Assembly (NCBI RefSeq): GCF_029433095.1
Contig: NZ_JARNTX010000001.1
Span: 434,001-498,000, forward strand
DNA length: 64,000 bases
DNA from: Hymenobacter sp. YC55
GTDB taxonomy: Bacteria > Bacteroidota > Bacteroidia > Cytophagales > Hymenobacteraceae
Direction: 5' to 3'
Made by a program: the position numbers and the translations under genes. Below are positions 44,655-53,460 of this stretch, one piece after another. Numbering within the stretch: the first letter of the stretch is position 1; the number at the start of each line of letters is the position of its first letter. A model generated the notes under the pieces. The model was not told where the DNA came from. It worked only from the letters and a program-made list of their open reading frames with translations, and did no database searches.

Positions 44655-46535
44655 ATGTCTTGGATATCATCTGTTTTAACTCGAATTTCCGCCAAAGCGC
44701 CTCGCCGTGAAGGCAAGCCGGTTCTTACCGTGCGTGAACGGTTTTCGGCTCTTAAAAACCTGCCCGAATTTTTGCGCCTGATCTGGCAGACCAGCCCCAG
44801 CCTTGCCTTAAGCAACATCGGTTTGCGCTTGCTCCGGGCCGCGCTGCCTGTGGCCATGCTGTATGTCGGTCAGCTTATTCTCGATACCGTCGTTCAACTC
44901 AGCCGCCAACCGGCCTCTAGCCGGCTCCTGACGCCTGTACTCACCTTAGTGGCCTTGGAATTTGGCCTCGCCATTCTTTCCGATGCTCTTGGCCGCGGCG
45001 TGGCCCTGCTCGATTCCCTGCTCGGCGACTTGTTTGCCAACCGTACCTCGGTGCGCCTAATGGAGCACGCCGCCGAGCTCGACCTCGACCAGTTCGAAGA
45101 CAGCGCGTTCTACGACAAGCTAGAGCGGGCCCGCCGCCAAACGTTGTCGCGCACTGTGCTAATGGCTCAGGTGCTCAGCCAGGCGCAGGATGCCATTACC
45201 ATGGCGTTTCTGGCTTTCGGATTGGTGGCTTTCAACCCCTGGCTGCTGCTGCTGTTGCTGGTTGCCGTTATTCCGGCTTTCCTAGGCGAGTCGCACTTCA
45301 ATGAGCGCAGCTATTCGTTGGTACACAGCTGGACCCCCGAGCGGCGCGAATTAGACTACCTGCGTCAAACCGGCGCCTCCGATGAAACGGCCAAAGAAGT
45401 GAAGATTTTCGGCCTTTCTGAGTTTCTGATCGAGCGGTTTAAGCTGCTCTCCGACGAATTCTACCAGAAGAACAAGGACCTCGTTGTTCGGCGAGCCAGC
45501 TGGGGAACGTTTTTCGCGGCGGTAGGTGCGGCTGGTTATTATGCGGCCTACGTTTACATCATCAGCCAAGCGGTGCGCGGCCAAATTTCTATTGGTCAGC
45601 TTACCTTTTTGGCCGGTTCATTCGGGCGGATGCGTGGTTTGTTGGAAGGCATCCTTAGCCGCTTTAGCAGTGTGGCCGATGGCGCACTGTACCTGCAAGA
45701 TTTCTTCGACTTCTTCCACCTCAAGCCCCGCATCATTCGGCCCGATGCCACGCAGGTTGTGCGGCCATTTCCGCAGCCTATCCAGGAAGGCTTCGTGTTC
45801 GAGAATGTGGGCTTCAAGTACCGCAACGCCGAAAAGTGGGCGCTGCGCAACCTTAATTTTCAACTGAAGGCTGGCGAAAAGCTGGCGCTGGTAGGCGAAA
45901 ATGGCGCCGGTAAAACCACGCTCGTCAAGCTGCTTTCGCGCCTCTACGACCCCACTGAGGGCCGCATCCTACTCGACGGCTACGACCTGCGCGAGTACGA
46001 CCCCGCCGAACTGCGCCAGGAAATCGGCGTGATTTTTCAGGATTTTGTGCGCTTCCAGCTCCCGGCTGGCCAGAACCTAGCCGTTGGGCGCATAGAGGAG
46101 AAAGAAAACCGCCCTCGTATCGAGCAAGCTGCAGCCCAGAGCCTGGCCGACTCGGTTATTGCCAAGCTGCCCGAGGGCTACGACCAGATGATAGGCCGCC
46201 GCTTCAATGGTGGCGTGGACCTAAGTGGTGGGGAGTGGCAGAAGATTGCGCTTGGCCGCGCCTACATGCGCGACGCCCAACTCCTCATCCTCGACGAGCC
46301 CACCGCCGCCCTCGACGCCCGCGCCGAATACGAAGTGTTTCAGCGGTTCAATGAACTCACGAAAGGCAAAACGGCCGTGCTTATTTCGCACCGCTTCAGC
46401 ACCGTTCGCATGGCCGACCGGATTCTGGTGGTGGAGAACGGTAAGAGCGTTGAAATCGGGAGCCACGAGGAATTGCTGGCTCGTGGTGGGCGCTACGCGG
46501 AGCTATTTCAACTGCAAGCCGCTGGATATCGGTAG
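44655..46535 (+). CDS. ABC transporter with fused membrane and ATPase domains
   Basis: This 626-residue exporter half-transporter has six transmembrane helices in residues 1-340 and an ATP-binding domain in 375-626. The Walker A motif GENGAGKTT is at 414-422, the signature LSGGEWQK at 523-530, Walker B LLILDEP at 543-549, and the switch His lies in LISHRFS. It should work as a homodimer in the inner membrane. The substrate (lipid, drug or peptide) cannot be inferred. No peptidase C39 domain is present. Confidence 0.93.
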   Translation: MSWISSVLTRISAKAPRREGKPVLTVRERFSALKNLPEFLRLIWQTSPSLALSNIGLRLLRAALPVAMLYVGQLILDTVVQLSRQPASSRLLTPVLTLVALEFGLAILSDALGRGVALLDSLLGDLFANRTSVRLMEHAAELDLDQFEDSAFYDKLERARRQTLSRTVLMAQVLSQAQDAITMAFLAFGLVAFNPWLLLLLLVAVIPAFLGESHFNERSYSLVHSWTPERRELDYLRQTGASDETAKEVKIFGLSEFLIERFKLLSDEFYQKNKDLVVRRASWGTFFAAVGAAGYYAAYVYIISQAVRGQISIGQLTFLAGSFGRMRGLLEGILSRFSSVADGALYLQDFFDFFHLKPRIIRPDATQVVRPFPQPIQEGFVFENVGFKYRNAEKWALRNLNFQLKAGEKLALVGENGAGKTTLVKLLSRLYDPTEGRILLDGYDLREYDPAELRQEIGVIFQDFVRFQLPAGQNLAVGRIEEKENRPRIEQAAAQSLADSVIAKLPEGYDQMIGRRFNGGVDLSGGEWQKIALGRAYMRDAQLLILDEPTAALDARAEYEVFQRFNELTKGKTAVLISHRFSTVRMADRILVVENGKSVEIGSHEELLARGGRYAELFQLQAAGYR

Positions 46536-46652
46536 GAGGGAAGGGCAGCGCGGGGAAACCAATGTCTTACAACTTGAGCCTACTATATTTCCCGCGCTGC
46601 CTGTAGCTTGCAGCGTTAGTTGCCTTTCGTGTACAGCACGTTATCCCGCATT

Positions 46653-47396
46653 ATGAAGAATAGAAGGTGTTTGCTGCTGAGTGGATTGGTTCTAGGGGCT
46701 TTCAGATTCGCTGCGGCAGATCCGGCCGTCGCCACGAAAGTGTACGTCATTTCACTAACGGGAAGCGAGGTACACGAAAAACCGTCTTTTCAATCGAAGA
46801 TAGTGCGGAAAATCCCGATTGGCGCGGCCGTGAATGCGCAGCAAACTATAGCGTCGGATGATGTGAAGCAGATTGGCGCCGGCTTCGCCTTGCAGGGCGA
46901 CTGGATAAAAGTGGCAGCCCCCGGGTACACTGGCTATATCTTCAGCTCCGACGTAACGAAGCGAAAGCCGGAAGTCAAAAACGAGTTTAACGGATTCGTG
47001 TATGTGGATTTGCTGGGTGCCAAGAAGAGCACCCGAGTCGAGAAAAAGAAACAACCAGGCGCTACCACGAACAGCGCCGCCGACTATGCAATCCTTGAAA
47101 CGACGGAATATGCAAACGGCACCTACACGATGACCACATATGACAGCTGTTTCGACCATGACTATACGTTCAGGCATCTTACACTGCCCGAGGCGTATCA
47201 CCACATGATAAGCGGCTATTCCGGATATGATGTTGGCCTCAAGGGCAAGAAGCTACAGCAGCCCAAGCTGATAGCCAGAAAAGGGAATGTGTACACATTC
47301 ACCTGCGGATTTGGGGGAAGAGACGCCGCGCAGGATTTGAAGCTTACGGTCAAGGCGAACGGGGTTATCACTATTTCTTCCTACGACTGTACCTGA
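46653..47396 (+). CDS. Exported SH3-like domain protein
   Basis: This 247-residue protein has a signal peptide (about 1-21, ending FRFAAADP) and a bacterial SH3-like domain at about residues 26-98, with GSEVHEKPSFQSKIVRKIPIG and GDWIKVAAPGYTGYIFSSDV. The C-terminal 140 residues are beta-rich without a family I know. SH3b domains often bind cell wall peptides. The ATG at 46653 is chosen; the frame continues upstream only from a non-ATG codon and would disrupt the signal peptide. It lies 117 bp after the ABC gene. Confidence 0.72.
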   Translation: MKNRRCLLLSGLVLGAFRFAAADPAVATKVYVISLTGSEVHEKPSFQSKIVRKIPIGAAVNAQQTIASDDVKQIGAGFALQGDWIKVAAPGYTGYIFSSDVTKRKPEVKNEFNGFVYVDLLGAKKSTRVEKKKQPGATTNSAADYAILETTEYANGTYTMTTYDSCFDHDYTFRHLTLPEAYHHMISGYSGYDVGLKGKKLQQPKLIARKGNVYTFTCGFGGRDAAQDLKLTVKANGVITISSYDCT

Positions 47397-47442
47397 TTGT
47401 ATGCAACGGCACGAGTGTAGTGGCATTCACAGCAAGTAAAAA

Positions 47443-47898
47443 ATGCTAGAGTATACTTTCAAAGAACTCCTGCCTCCCGCTGGCACAGACACTGAACCTA
47501 TTGTGCACCTGCTGGCAACGGTGCTGGAAAGCTCCGTTGATGAAGTAAACGCTGACCTAACCTACCAGCTGACCCGTCAGCCGGTGCAGGCATGGCTAGC
47601 CTTTTCCGAGGGGCAGTTAGTGGGCTGCAAGCTTGGCTACGAGCGGAAGCCAGGGCACTACTATAGCTGGTTGGGTGGCGTACAGCCTGCCATACGCGGC
47701 CAAGGTATTGCGCGGGAGTTGATGCGCCAGCAGCACGCCTGGTGCCAACAGCAGGGCTACCGCCGTATCCGAACCCAAACCTATAACCGCTGGCGCGCCA
47801 TGCTGCTCCTGAACCTGCACGCCGGTTTTGACATTGTGGGCACGGTGCAAGGTTCGCGTGGTTTGGTGCTTGTGCTCGAAAAAGAACTGACGGCGTAG
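47443..47898 (+). CDS. GNAT-family N-acetyltransferase
   Basis: This 151-residue protein has the GNAT fold. The acetyl-CoA motif reads GVQPAIRGQGIARELMRQQH (about residues 79-98), preceded by a typical beta-4 strand (YYSWLGGV), and ends with the QTYNRWRAMLLLNLHAGFD segment. It probably acetylates a small molecule or a protein terminus. Length is standard. It lies 46 bp after the SH3 gene in the same direction and may be co-transcribed. Confidence 0.88.
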   Translation: MLEYTFKELLPPAGTDTEPIVHLLATVLESSVDEVNADLTYQLTRQPVQAWLAFSEGQLVGCKLGYERKPGHYYSWLGGVQPAIRGQGIARELMRQQHAWCQQQGYRRIRTQTYNRWRAMLLLNLHAGFDIVGTVQGSRGLVLVLEKELTA

Positions 47899-48289
47899 TT
47901 GGTCGCACGTTCGAGGTCCGCTCCAAAGCCGAACGAGCTGGAATTTTTCAGAGCAAAGCTGAACTGTAGATATTATTTAATCGTGTCGTTGCTTTCGGAT
48001 GAAAGCAGTAGTGCCAGGACAATTTTACTTTGTTGCCCTGCTTGGTAAGTTGAAATTCTTGCTTCTCCGATTGTGCTGTGGCTACTCTAAAATTTAGGGT
48101 CCAGGATGTTAAAACACCATTTAAGACACTGCACACAGCTTTAAAACAAGGGGCTTTAACTCCTAGAGTAGCTGAAAGGCAGTAGTTGAGGCACAAGAAA
48201 TTTTGCGGGTTTAGGTCTGATCATCAGCATCTAACCTATAAATAGTTTCGTAACTTGAAGCCTGTGATTCCCCTCATGTCTGCTCCGTT
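47899..48289. other. Intergenic region before the DUF4136 gene
   Basis: These 391 bp contain no credible gene. A minus-strand frame of 82 codons (47948-48196) has no family resemblance and no supporting context. Confidence 0.5.
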
Positions 48290-48895
48290 ATGAAATTGTT
48301 TTCTACTCTTTTGGTGGGCTCAAGCTTAGCCCTGGCCTTATCTGGTTGCTTTGCCGCCCGCGAAGCCCGCGTCGAATCCGATTACAGCTACGCCGGCGCC
48401 TTCCGTCGCTACCGCACCTATGAGTTTGTGACTGGCGAAGGGCTGGCGGCCGATACCAGCAAACTGGGGGAGGTACTCCGCGACGCTATCCGTACCCGGA
48501 TGAAGGTGCAAGGTTACCGGCCAAGCAAGCGCCGCCCCGATTTGCTGGTGAATTTTCGGGTCTATGAAGGCGACATGCGCTTCCGCGGTTACGCGCAGGA
48601 AGACATTTCGCGGTGGGTGAACGAAGAAAAAATAGAGGACGATGAAACGCCCGCCGAGCAGCGCACCGGCTACCAGCCCGTCCGGATGCTACTCGCCGAA
48701 GGTACCTTGCTCATCACCCTGATTGACAACAAAACCAACCGCGCCGTTTGGAATGGCTACGCTTCGGGCGTGACCGTGCCCAATGGCGTGCAGGGCGAGG
48801 TAGTGCTCCGCCGTTCGGTTCGCTCTATCTTCGACCAGTACCGGGTGTTCACGGCCGGCTACCTTGATGGCGGCAACCGAGTAAGCGAAGAGTAA
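48290..48895 (+). CDS. DUF4136 lipoprotein
   Basis: This 201-residue protein carries a lipobox (ALSGC, Cys near residue 20) and a DUF4136 domain: DYSYAGAFRRYRTYEFV near the start, RPDLLVNFRVYEG in the middle and LITLIDNKTNRAVWNGYASG later. DUF4136 proteins are periplasmic or outer-membrane lipoproteins of unknown function in Gram-negative bacteria. It ends just before the large hairpin it shares with the convergent gene. Confidence 0.85.
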   Translation: MKLFSTLLVGSSLALALSGCFAAREARVESDYSYAGAFRRYRTYEFVTGEGLAADTSKLGEVLRDAIRTRMKVQGYRPSKRRPDLLVNFRVYEGDMRFRGYAQEDISRWVNEEKIEDDETPAEQRTGYQPVRMLLAEGTLLITLIDNKTNRAVWNGYASGVTVPNGVQGEVVLRRSVRSIFDQYRVFTAGYLDGGNRVSEE

Positions 48896-48901
48896 AAGTT
48901 T

Positions 48902-48983
48902 ATAGAAACGCGAAGCCCGACTTCATTGCCCCGAAACAGTCATATTGTTTCGGGGACAGTGAAGCCGGGCTTCGCGTTTCTAT
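48902..48983. terminator. Very long hairpin between convergent genes
   Basis: The arms 48902-48938 and 48946-48983 are complementary over about 37 bp, with one mismatch and a small bulge. The central stem is CCCCGAAACA / TGTTTCGGGG and the outer stem is ATAGAAACGCGAAGCCCG with its complement. It lies 6 bp after one stop and 4 bp from the other gene's stop. It probably ends transcription in both directions, though it is far longer than the other terminators here. Confidence 0.75.
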
Positions 48984-48987
48984 GGGT

Positions 48988-49908
48988 TTACCGCCGGCTC
49001 GATGGAATTCGGAATTGCAAGCCTATGCTTGGCACAATGGTCAGGCCACTGAGGCTTGCACTCTTGTTGTTGAGCAGTTGATAGGTGCCGTAGTTCTGGT
49101 AGTAGATACCAAGCGAGGGAATGATGTAAGCGTAGCGGTAGCCGAACTTGGCATTCGCAAAGGCGCCGAAGGAAGGGAAGTTGGTTTTTTGCTCTGGCAG
49201 CGCTGGCACTTTCACGTTGCCATTGAAAACCCGACCTGGCTCGAAGCCATAGCGCATAAAGGTGTGCGTGTAGACCACACCGTAGGAAATAGCCCCAATT
49301 TCTTCCTCGGCCCCGAAGGAGTGGCTAAAGACCAACGGTACGATAATATCGCGGCGGGTAGCCCGGAAACCCAGGATTTCGTCGATATCGTCGAGGAAAG
49401 GTAGGCTCGGTAAATTGGCACGTTGGGTAGCGAACTGTAGCCCAATGCTGGCGTAGTTGGCTCCGGCCGGTCCACCAGGGCGTTCTACACTACCCGTTGG
49501 CCCCAGGAACTGATAGGCAGCATCGAATACGTGCGAGCCAAAGGCGTACTTGTATCCGACATCCAGCCGATCGAGCGCGCCGTAGCGCACATAAAAGTCA
49601 GAGGAAGGGCGCACCGGGTCGAGCACGTAGGCCAGGGCGGCTACCTGCAACCGGTCGATGGTGCCGGAGTAGCCCACGGTATCTTTCCGCACCGTTTCCT
49701 CGGCCGCCGACTTCAAGGCCGAACCGGTTTTGCTGATAGTTTCGGTGGCTACGTTGAAAGCCAGGTTGCCCCCAACCCGAAACTCACCTTTGGGCGTGAC
49801 CTTGCCCGTGCTTACAATGGTGCGTGGGGCGGTGCAGGAACCAACCAACATGGTAGCCGCAGCCAAAGCTAGGAGAGTTACCCGGCTGAAATGGAAAGAG
49901 GAAGCCAT
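48988..49908 (-). CDS. Outer-membrane beta-rich lipoprotein of unknown function
   Basis: This 306-residue protein has a lipobox (MLVGSC, Cys about residue 25), then amphipathic strands such as GEFRVGGNLAFNVATE and YGALDRLDVGYKYAFGSH. It ends in a hydrophobic/aromatic strand, VPSIGLQFRIP, suggesting an outer-membrane barrel or beta-barrel-like lipoprotein. I do not recognise a named family. Its stop lies 4 bp from the large hairpin shared with the DUF4136 gene. Confidence 0.65.
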   Translation of the reverse strand: MASSFHFSRVTLLALAAATMLVGSCTAPRTIVSTGKVTPKGEFRVGGNLAFNVATETISKTGSALKSAAEETVRKDTVGYSGTIDRLQVAALAYVLDPVRPSSDFYVRYGALDRLDVGYKYAFGSHVFDAAYQFLGPTGSVERPGGPAGANYASIGLQFATQRANLPSLPFLDDIDEILGFRATRRDIIVPLVFSHSFGAEEEIGAISYGVVYTHTFMRYGFEPGRVFNGNVKVPALPEQKTNFPSFGAFANAKFGYRYAYIIPSLGIYYQNYGTYQLLNNKSASLSGLTIVPSIGLQFRIPSSRR

Positions 49909-50249
49909 AGAGAAGAGAGTGCGAAAAGCAGGAAATTCGGTACTGGCAACGGGTTTGCCAAAACCAGGCCGAAAGTAGTTAAAGCAACTCTACAACGGGG
50001 AGCGTCTTCGAAGCTTCATAGTTTCACCCATCTTTTTGTTTCCGCCTTATCCTGTTTTGCTGCAGCTGATTCAGCTTGAGCCTGAAGTTGTTACAAAATC
50101 AATGGAGGCTGAATCACAGCTTCATCAGATCAAGCAGGATTTTGCAATCAACCTAAAGGCCACCTTTTAGCTAGTTCCTGCATGGGTTCTGAGGTTGACT
50201 TTCGTGACGAAATCGTTATTTCACCACCTCAACAATCAGTATCCAACTA
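49909..50249. other. Divergent intergenic region
   Basis: These 341 bp separate the lipoprotein start from the divergent glycosyltransferase start. They presumably hold both promoters; I could not identify a clean TTTG/TAnnTTTG pair and see no gene. Confidence 0.5.
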
Positions 50250-51308
50250 ATGAATATCCTATACGGAGTGCCGGGCGAGGGCATGGGGCACGCAACGCGC
50301 AGCAAGGTAATTATCCAGCACCTGCTGGAGGCGGGCCATGACGTGTGCGTGGTGAGCAGTTCGCGCGCTTATCAACTGCTCGCGCGCACATTTCCGGGAC
50401 GGGTGCACGAGATACGCGGGTTCCACTTAGCCTACAAAAGCCTAACCGTATCGAAGCTGCGCACCGCCGCCCTGACCCTCCGGACAGCCCCGGAGAACCT
50501 GCTCGTCAACTTCCGCAAGTACCGGGAGATGCTGCGCGGAATGGAGTTCGATGTGGTGGTGTCTGATTTTGAGTCGTTTAGTTACCTCTTTGCTAAGTGG
50601 CAAGGCTTGCCTGTTGTTAGCATCGACAACATGCAGATCATCAGTCGAGCGCGGCTGGATGTGGCCGTGCCCGCCGCGGAGCGCGACAACCTAGAACTGG
50701 CGCGCCAAATAGTGCGGGCGAAGCTGCCACGCAGCCACCACTATTTCGTGGCGACCTTTTTCCCGTTACCCGTCATCAAACCAAACACCACGCTGGTGCC
50801 CCCCATCATCCGGCCCGAAATACTGGCGGCGCAGCCCACGACCGGCGAGCATGTGCTGGTGTATCAGTCGGCTACCACGCAAAGCAATTTGGTGCCGTTG
50901 CTGCAAGGGCTGCCCAAGCAGGAATTTCGGGTGTATGGCTTCAACAAAGAAGAAAGCCACGGCAACGTGCAGCTAAAGGCCTTCAGCGAGCAAGGCTTTA
51001 TTGATGATTTGGCCAGTGCCCGCGCCGTAGTAACCAACGGAGGCTTCTCCTTGATCAGCGAGGCCGTTTACTTGCACAAGCCCATCTGCGCCATCCCGAT
51101 TCCTGCCCAATTCGAACAGTTTCTCAACGCCGCAGAGTTGGAAAAGCTTGGTTACGGCCGGCACTTCGAAAGCCTGACAGCCGATAACATCAAGGCGTTT
51201 CTGTACGATGTAAGCGGCTTTGAAGCGGCGTTGGCAGGCTACGGTCAGAACGGTAACGAAGAGCTGTTTCAGCAGCTGGACGAGGTTCTGACTGGACTTG
51301 CGAAGTAG
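50250..51308 (+). CDS. GT-B glycosyltransferase (UDP-glycosyltransferase-like)
   Basis: This 352-residue cytoplasmic protein has the two-domain GT-B form. The N-terminal MNILYGVPGEGMGHATRSKV is the acceptor-side glycine loop of the MurG/UGT-like family. The C-terminal donor-binding region reads VVTNGGFSLISEAVYLHKP, followed by QFEQFLNAAELEKLGYG. It probably glycosylates a lipid or envelope precursor using a nucleotide sugar. Length is typical. It stands alone and is convergent with the carboxylesterase. Confidence 0.85.
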   Translation: MNILYGVPGEGMGHATRSKVIIQHLLEAGHDVCVVSSSRAYQLLARTFPGRVHEIRGFHLAYKSLTVSKLRTAALTLRTAPENLLVNFRKYREMLRGMEFDVVVSDFESFSYLFAKWQGLPVVSIDNMQIISRARLDVAVPAAERDNLELARQIVRAKLPRSHHYFVATFFPLPVIKPNTTLVPPIIRPEILAAQPTTGEHVLVYQSATTQSNLVPLLQGLPKQEFRVYGFNKEESHGNVQLKAFSEQGFIDDLASARAVVTNGGFSLISEAVYLHKPICAIPIPAQFEQFLNAAELEKLGYGRHFESLTADNIKAFLYDVSGFEAALAGYGQNGNEELFQQLDEVLTGLAK

Positions 51309-51369
51309 GAAGTTCTCTACAACAAGCATGTTGCTATGTAGCTGATGCTAGTTGCCGCGTTTAGCAATG

Positions 51370-51416
51370 AAAAGGCCCTGCAAACTGCTTCAGCAAGTTT
51401 GCAGGGCCTTCTTTGT
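51370..51416. terminator. Bidirectional terminator between glycosyltransferase and carboxylesterase
   Basis: The stem AAGGCCCTGCAAACT(g) / AGTTTGCAGGGCCTT lies between convergent genes, with A- and T-rich flanks. Confidence 0.88.
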
Positions 51417-51432
51417 AAGACGTTGGTCCGAG

Positions 51433-53076
51433 CTACTTGGCTGCGGTTTGCTCTAGCAGCAGGTAACGCGCACGATTTTTCTCGGGTTCAGCGCGGGTTG
51501 TCACATCGAGGTACATCACTTGTACGGCGTTGCTGCCGTTGGCCGCGGGCCACTGGGGCAGGCCGGTGCCGTTGGGGTTGCCGGTCTTGATGAAGTTTGC
51601 GAAGTACTTCTGCATGGTTTCCGACACTTTATAGTCGTCGGGCGTCCAGGCATACACCTTGTTGGTTGCTAAGTTGCCCAAGGCATACTCGATTTCCGCC
51701 GAGTGCACGGCGCCGCGCGCCGGAGGAGCTTTGGGCGCATTGGGGTCAGTTTGTTTCACCACGCCCCCGGCCAGGCCAGCCGTGGCGTTGCCCATCTCGG
51801 GCGTCATGGCAGGGCGCGGACGGGCGTAGAGGTAGCGGTACACCTGTTTGCCACCGGTTTTCCCGTGTACTTCGGCCCATTTCCAGGTACCGTAGGCTAT
51901 GAACCGGTCGCTGGCTAGGTCAGTAGCGGCTTGTTCGGCTTCAGTCTCGTTGGTGGCAGCGTACACTTTCAGCACCTCATTGGAACGGTCGCCATACAGC
52001 TTCTGAACTGCTTGCGCGAACGTTTCGGGTGTTGGTTTCTCTTTACCTAGCACTGCACCAGCATTCATTTCCTGTGAATTCCAGCCCACCAACAACGGCA
52101 CGTGCGCCTGCTGGCCCGAAGTAAATATTTCGGTTGGCGAAGAAGGGAAGAAGTAGCCATCGACAATGGTGGAGAAGCGGGTTGCACCGGGTTTGCCGGT
52201 AGCCTCCAGCAACTGCGTAGCCGGTAAAGCTCGGAGTGCCGCCAGTGAGGTAGCGCCAAGTGCCGTGCCGAAGGCGACACCGTTTTGCTCGGCCTGCACG
52301 AGGGTAGTAGGAGGCTGCAAAGAGAGCAGCGAACCACTCTCGCCGATAGCCCCGGCAATCAGGCCCTTCGATAGGGGGGAGGCCATTTGGGCACTAACCG
52401 AAAAAGAGCCGGCTGACTCACCCCCGATGGTTACCTTTTTCGGGTCACCGCCGAAGGCTGCAATATTCTGCTGCACCCACCGCAGAGCGGCGCTTTGGTC
52501 GAGCAAGCCATAGTTGCCGGACGCATGCTGAGGCGATTCCTTGGTTAGCTCGGGATGGGCCATAAAGCCGAAAACGCCGAGCCGATAGTTTACCGTGACG
52601 GCCACAATGCCGCGGCGCGCCATAGCTTCGCCGTCGTAGCGGGGCTCGGAACCGTCGCCGGCTACAAAGCCGCCACCATAGAAATACACCAGCACAGGCA
52701 GGCGCTCTTTGCCGGTTTTGGCGGGCGTCCACACGTTCAAGTACAGGCAATCCTCACTCACGCCATTGGAGCGAAAGTTCATGTCTCCGAATAAAGGCAG
52801 CTGCATTGCCCGCGGGCCGAAATCTTTGGCTTGGCGCACATCCGTCCAGTTCTTTACTGGCTGCGGCGCCTTCCAGCGCAGGTCGCCAACGGGTGGGGCC
52901 GCGTAGGGTACGCCCTTGAACATGCGGATGCCGCTGGCGGCCGAAGTGCCTTCAAGCGGACCGTTGGCGGTTTGCACGCGGTTAGCAGTGGTGCTAGCAG
53001 CTGGTTTAGAGGTTTGCGCCATAGCTACTGGCGCCAGCTGCAGGGCCAGAAACGAGACAATAAGCAGTGTTTTCAT
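51433..53076 (-). CDS. Type B carboxylesterase, exported
   Basis: This 547-residue esterase has a signal peptide (about 1-20, ending VAMAQTS) and the type B carboxylesterase domain. The oxyanion loop reads YFYGGGFVAGDGS, the nucleophile GGESAGSFS, and the catalytic His region is AVHSAEIEYALGNL. The N-terminal IRMFKGVPYAAPPVG and EDCLYLNVW motifs are intact. It hydrolyses esters in the periplasm or outside. It follows susC and susD in the same direction, 384 bp after susD, suggesting it removes acyl groups from the substrate those proteins take up. Confidence 0.92.
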   Translation of the reverse strand: MKTLLIVSFLALQLAPVAMAQTSKPAASTTANRVQTANGPLEGTSAASGIRMFKGVPYAAPPVGDLRWKAPQPVKNWTDVRQAKDFGPRAMQLPLFGDMNFRSNGVSEDCLYLNVWTPAKTGKERLPVLVYFYGGGFVAGDGSEPRYDGEAMARRGIVAVTVNYRLGVFGFMAHPELTKESPQHASGNYGLLDQSAALRWVQQNIAAFGGDPKKVTIGGESAGSFSVSAQMASPLSKGLIAGAIGESGSLLSLQPPTTLVQAEQNGVAFGTALGATSLAALRALPATQLLEATGKPGATRFSTIVDGYFFPSSPTEIFTSGQQAHVPLLVGWNSQEMNAGAVLGKEKPTPETFAQAVQKLYGDRSNEVLKVYAATNETEAEQAATDLASDRFIAYGTWKWAEVHGKTGGKQVYRYLYARPRPAMTPEMGNATAGLAGGVVKQTDPNAPKAPPARGAVHSAEIEYALGNLATNKVYAWTPDDYKVSETMQKYFANFIKTGNPNGTGLPQWPAANGSNAVQVMYLDVTTRAEPEKNRARYLLLEQTAAK

Positions 53077-53460
53077 GCGGGGTGGTTTTCCTTGGAGGCA
53101 CTGGAAGATAACTCAGAGTGGCAAGTAAGGGTAGAAACGCAATAGTTGAAGCCTCGCCGTTGCGAAGTGCAACCTAAGTTATTTCCTCGCCAATTTCATT
53201 TCCTGGACTTTCTCTTGCGGCGCGAGCAGCTTGCTACTTTTCTTGACTATTTCCTTGGCCCCTTTCAAGGAAGCAGAATAGTACCTAGCACTACGCCGGC
53301 AAAAAACAACGTCCAGCGTCGGACATCATCTTTTGCCGGCGTAATGGTGAGAGGTGAAATCGGCAGATGGGCAGTGGCGGAGTGGTGCAGTTGATGTCCG
53401 GCTGCGCCACTTGCATAGCCAGAACAGTAGCCGCACCATTCCGCAGCTTCAGCCATTCAC
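53077..53460. other. Intergenic region between susD-like and esterase genes
   Basis: These 384 bp hold the inverted repeat at 53292-53343 and no credible gene. The esterase may have its own promoter here. Confidence 0.5.
53292..53343 (-). terminator. Possible terminator or attenuator after the susCD pair
   Basis: TACGCCGGCAAAA is exactly complementary to 53331-53343, and a short inner stem GTCC/GGAC lies between. No T-run follows on the minus strand, so it may only reduce read-through into the esterase gene. Confidence 0.5.

Noticed and set aside
47948..48196. 82-codon minus-strand frame
   Set aside because: No family resemblance, and it stands alone in a spacer without promoter or terminator.
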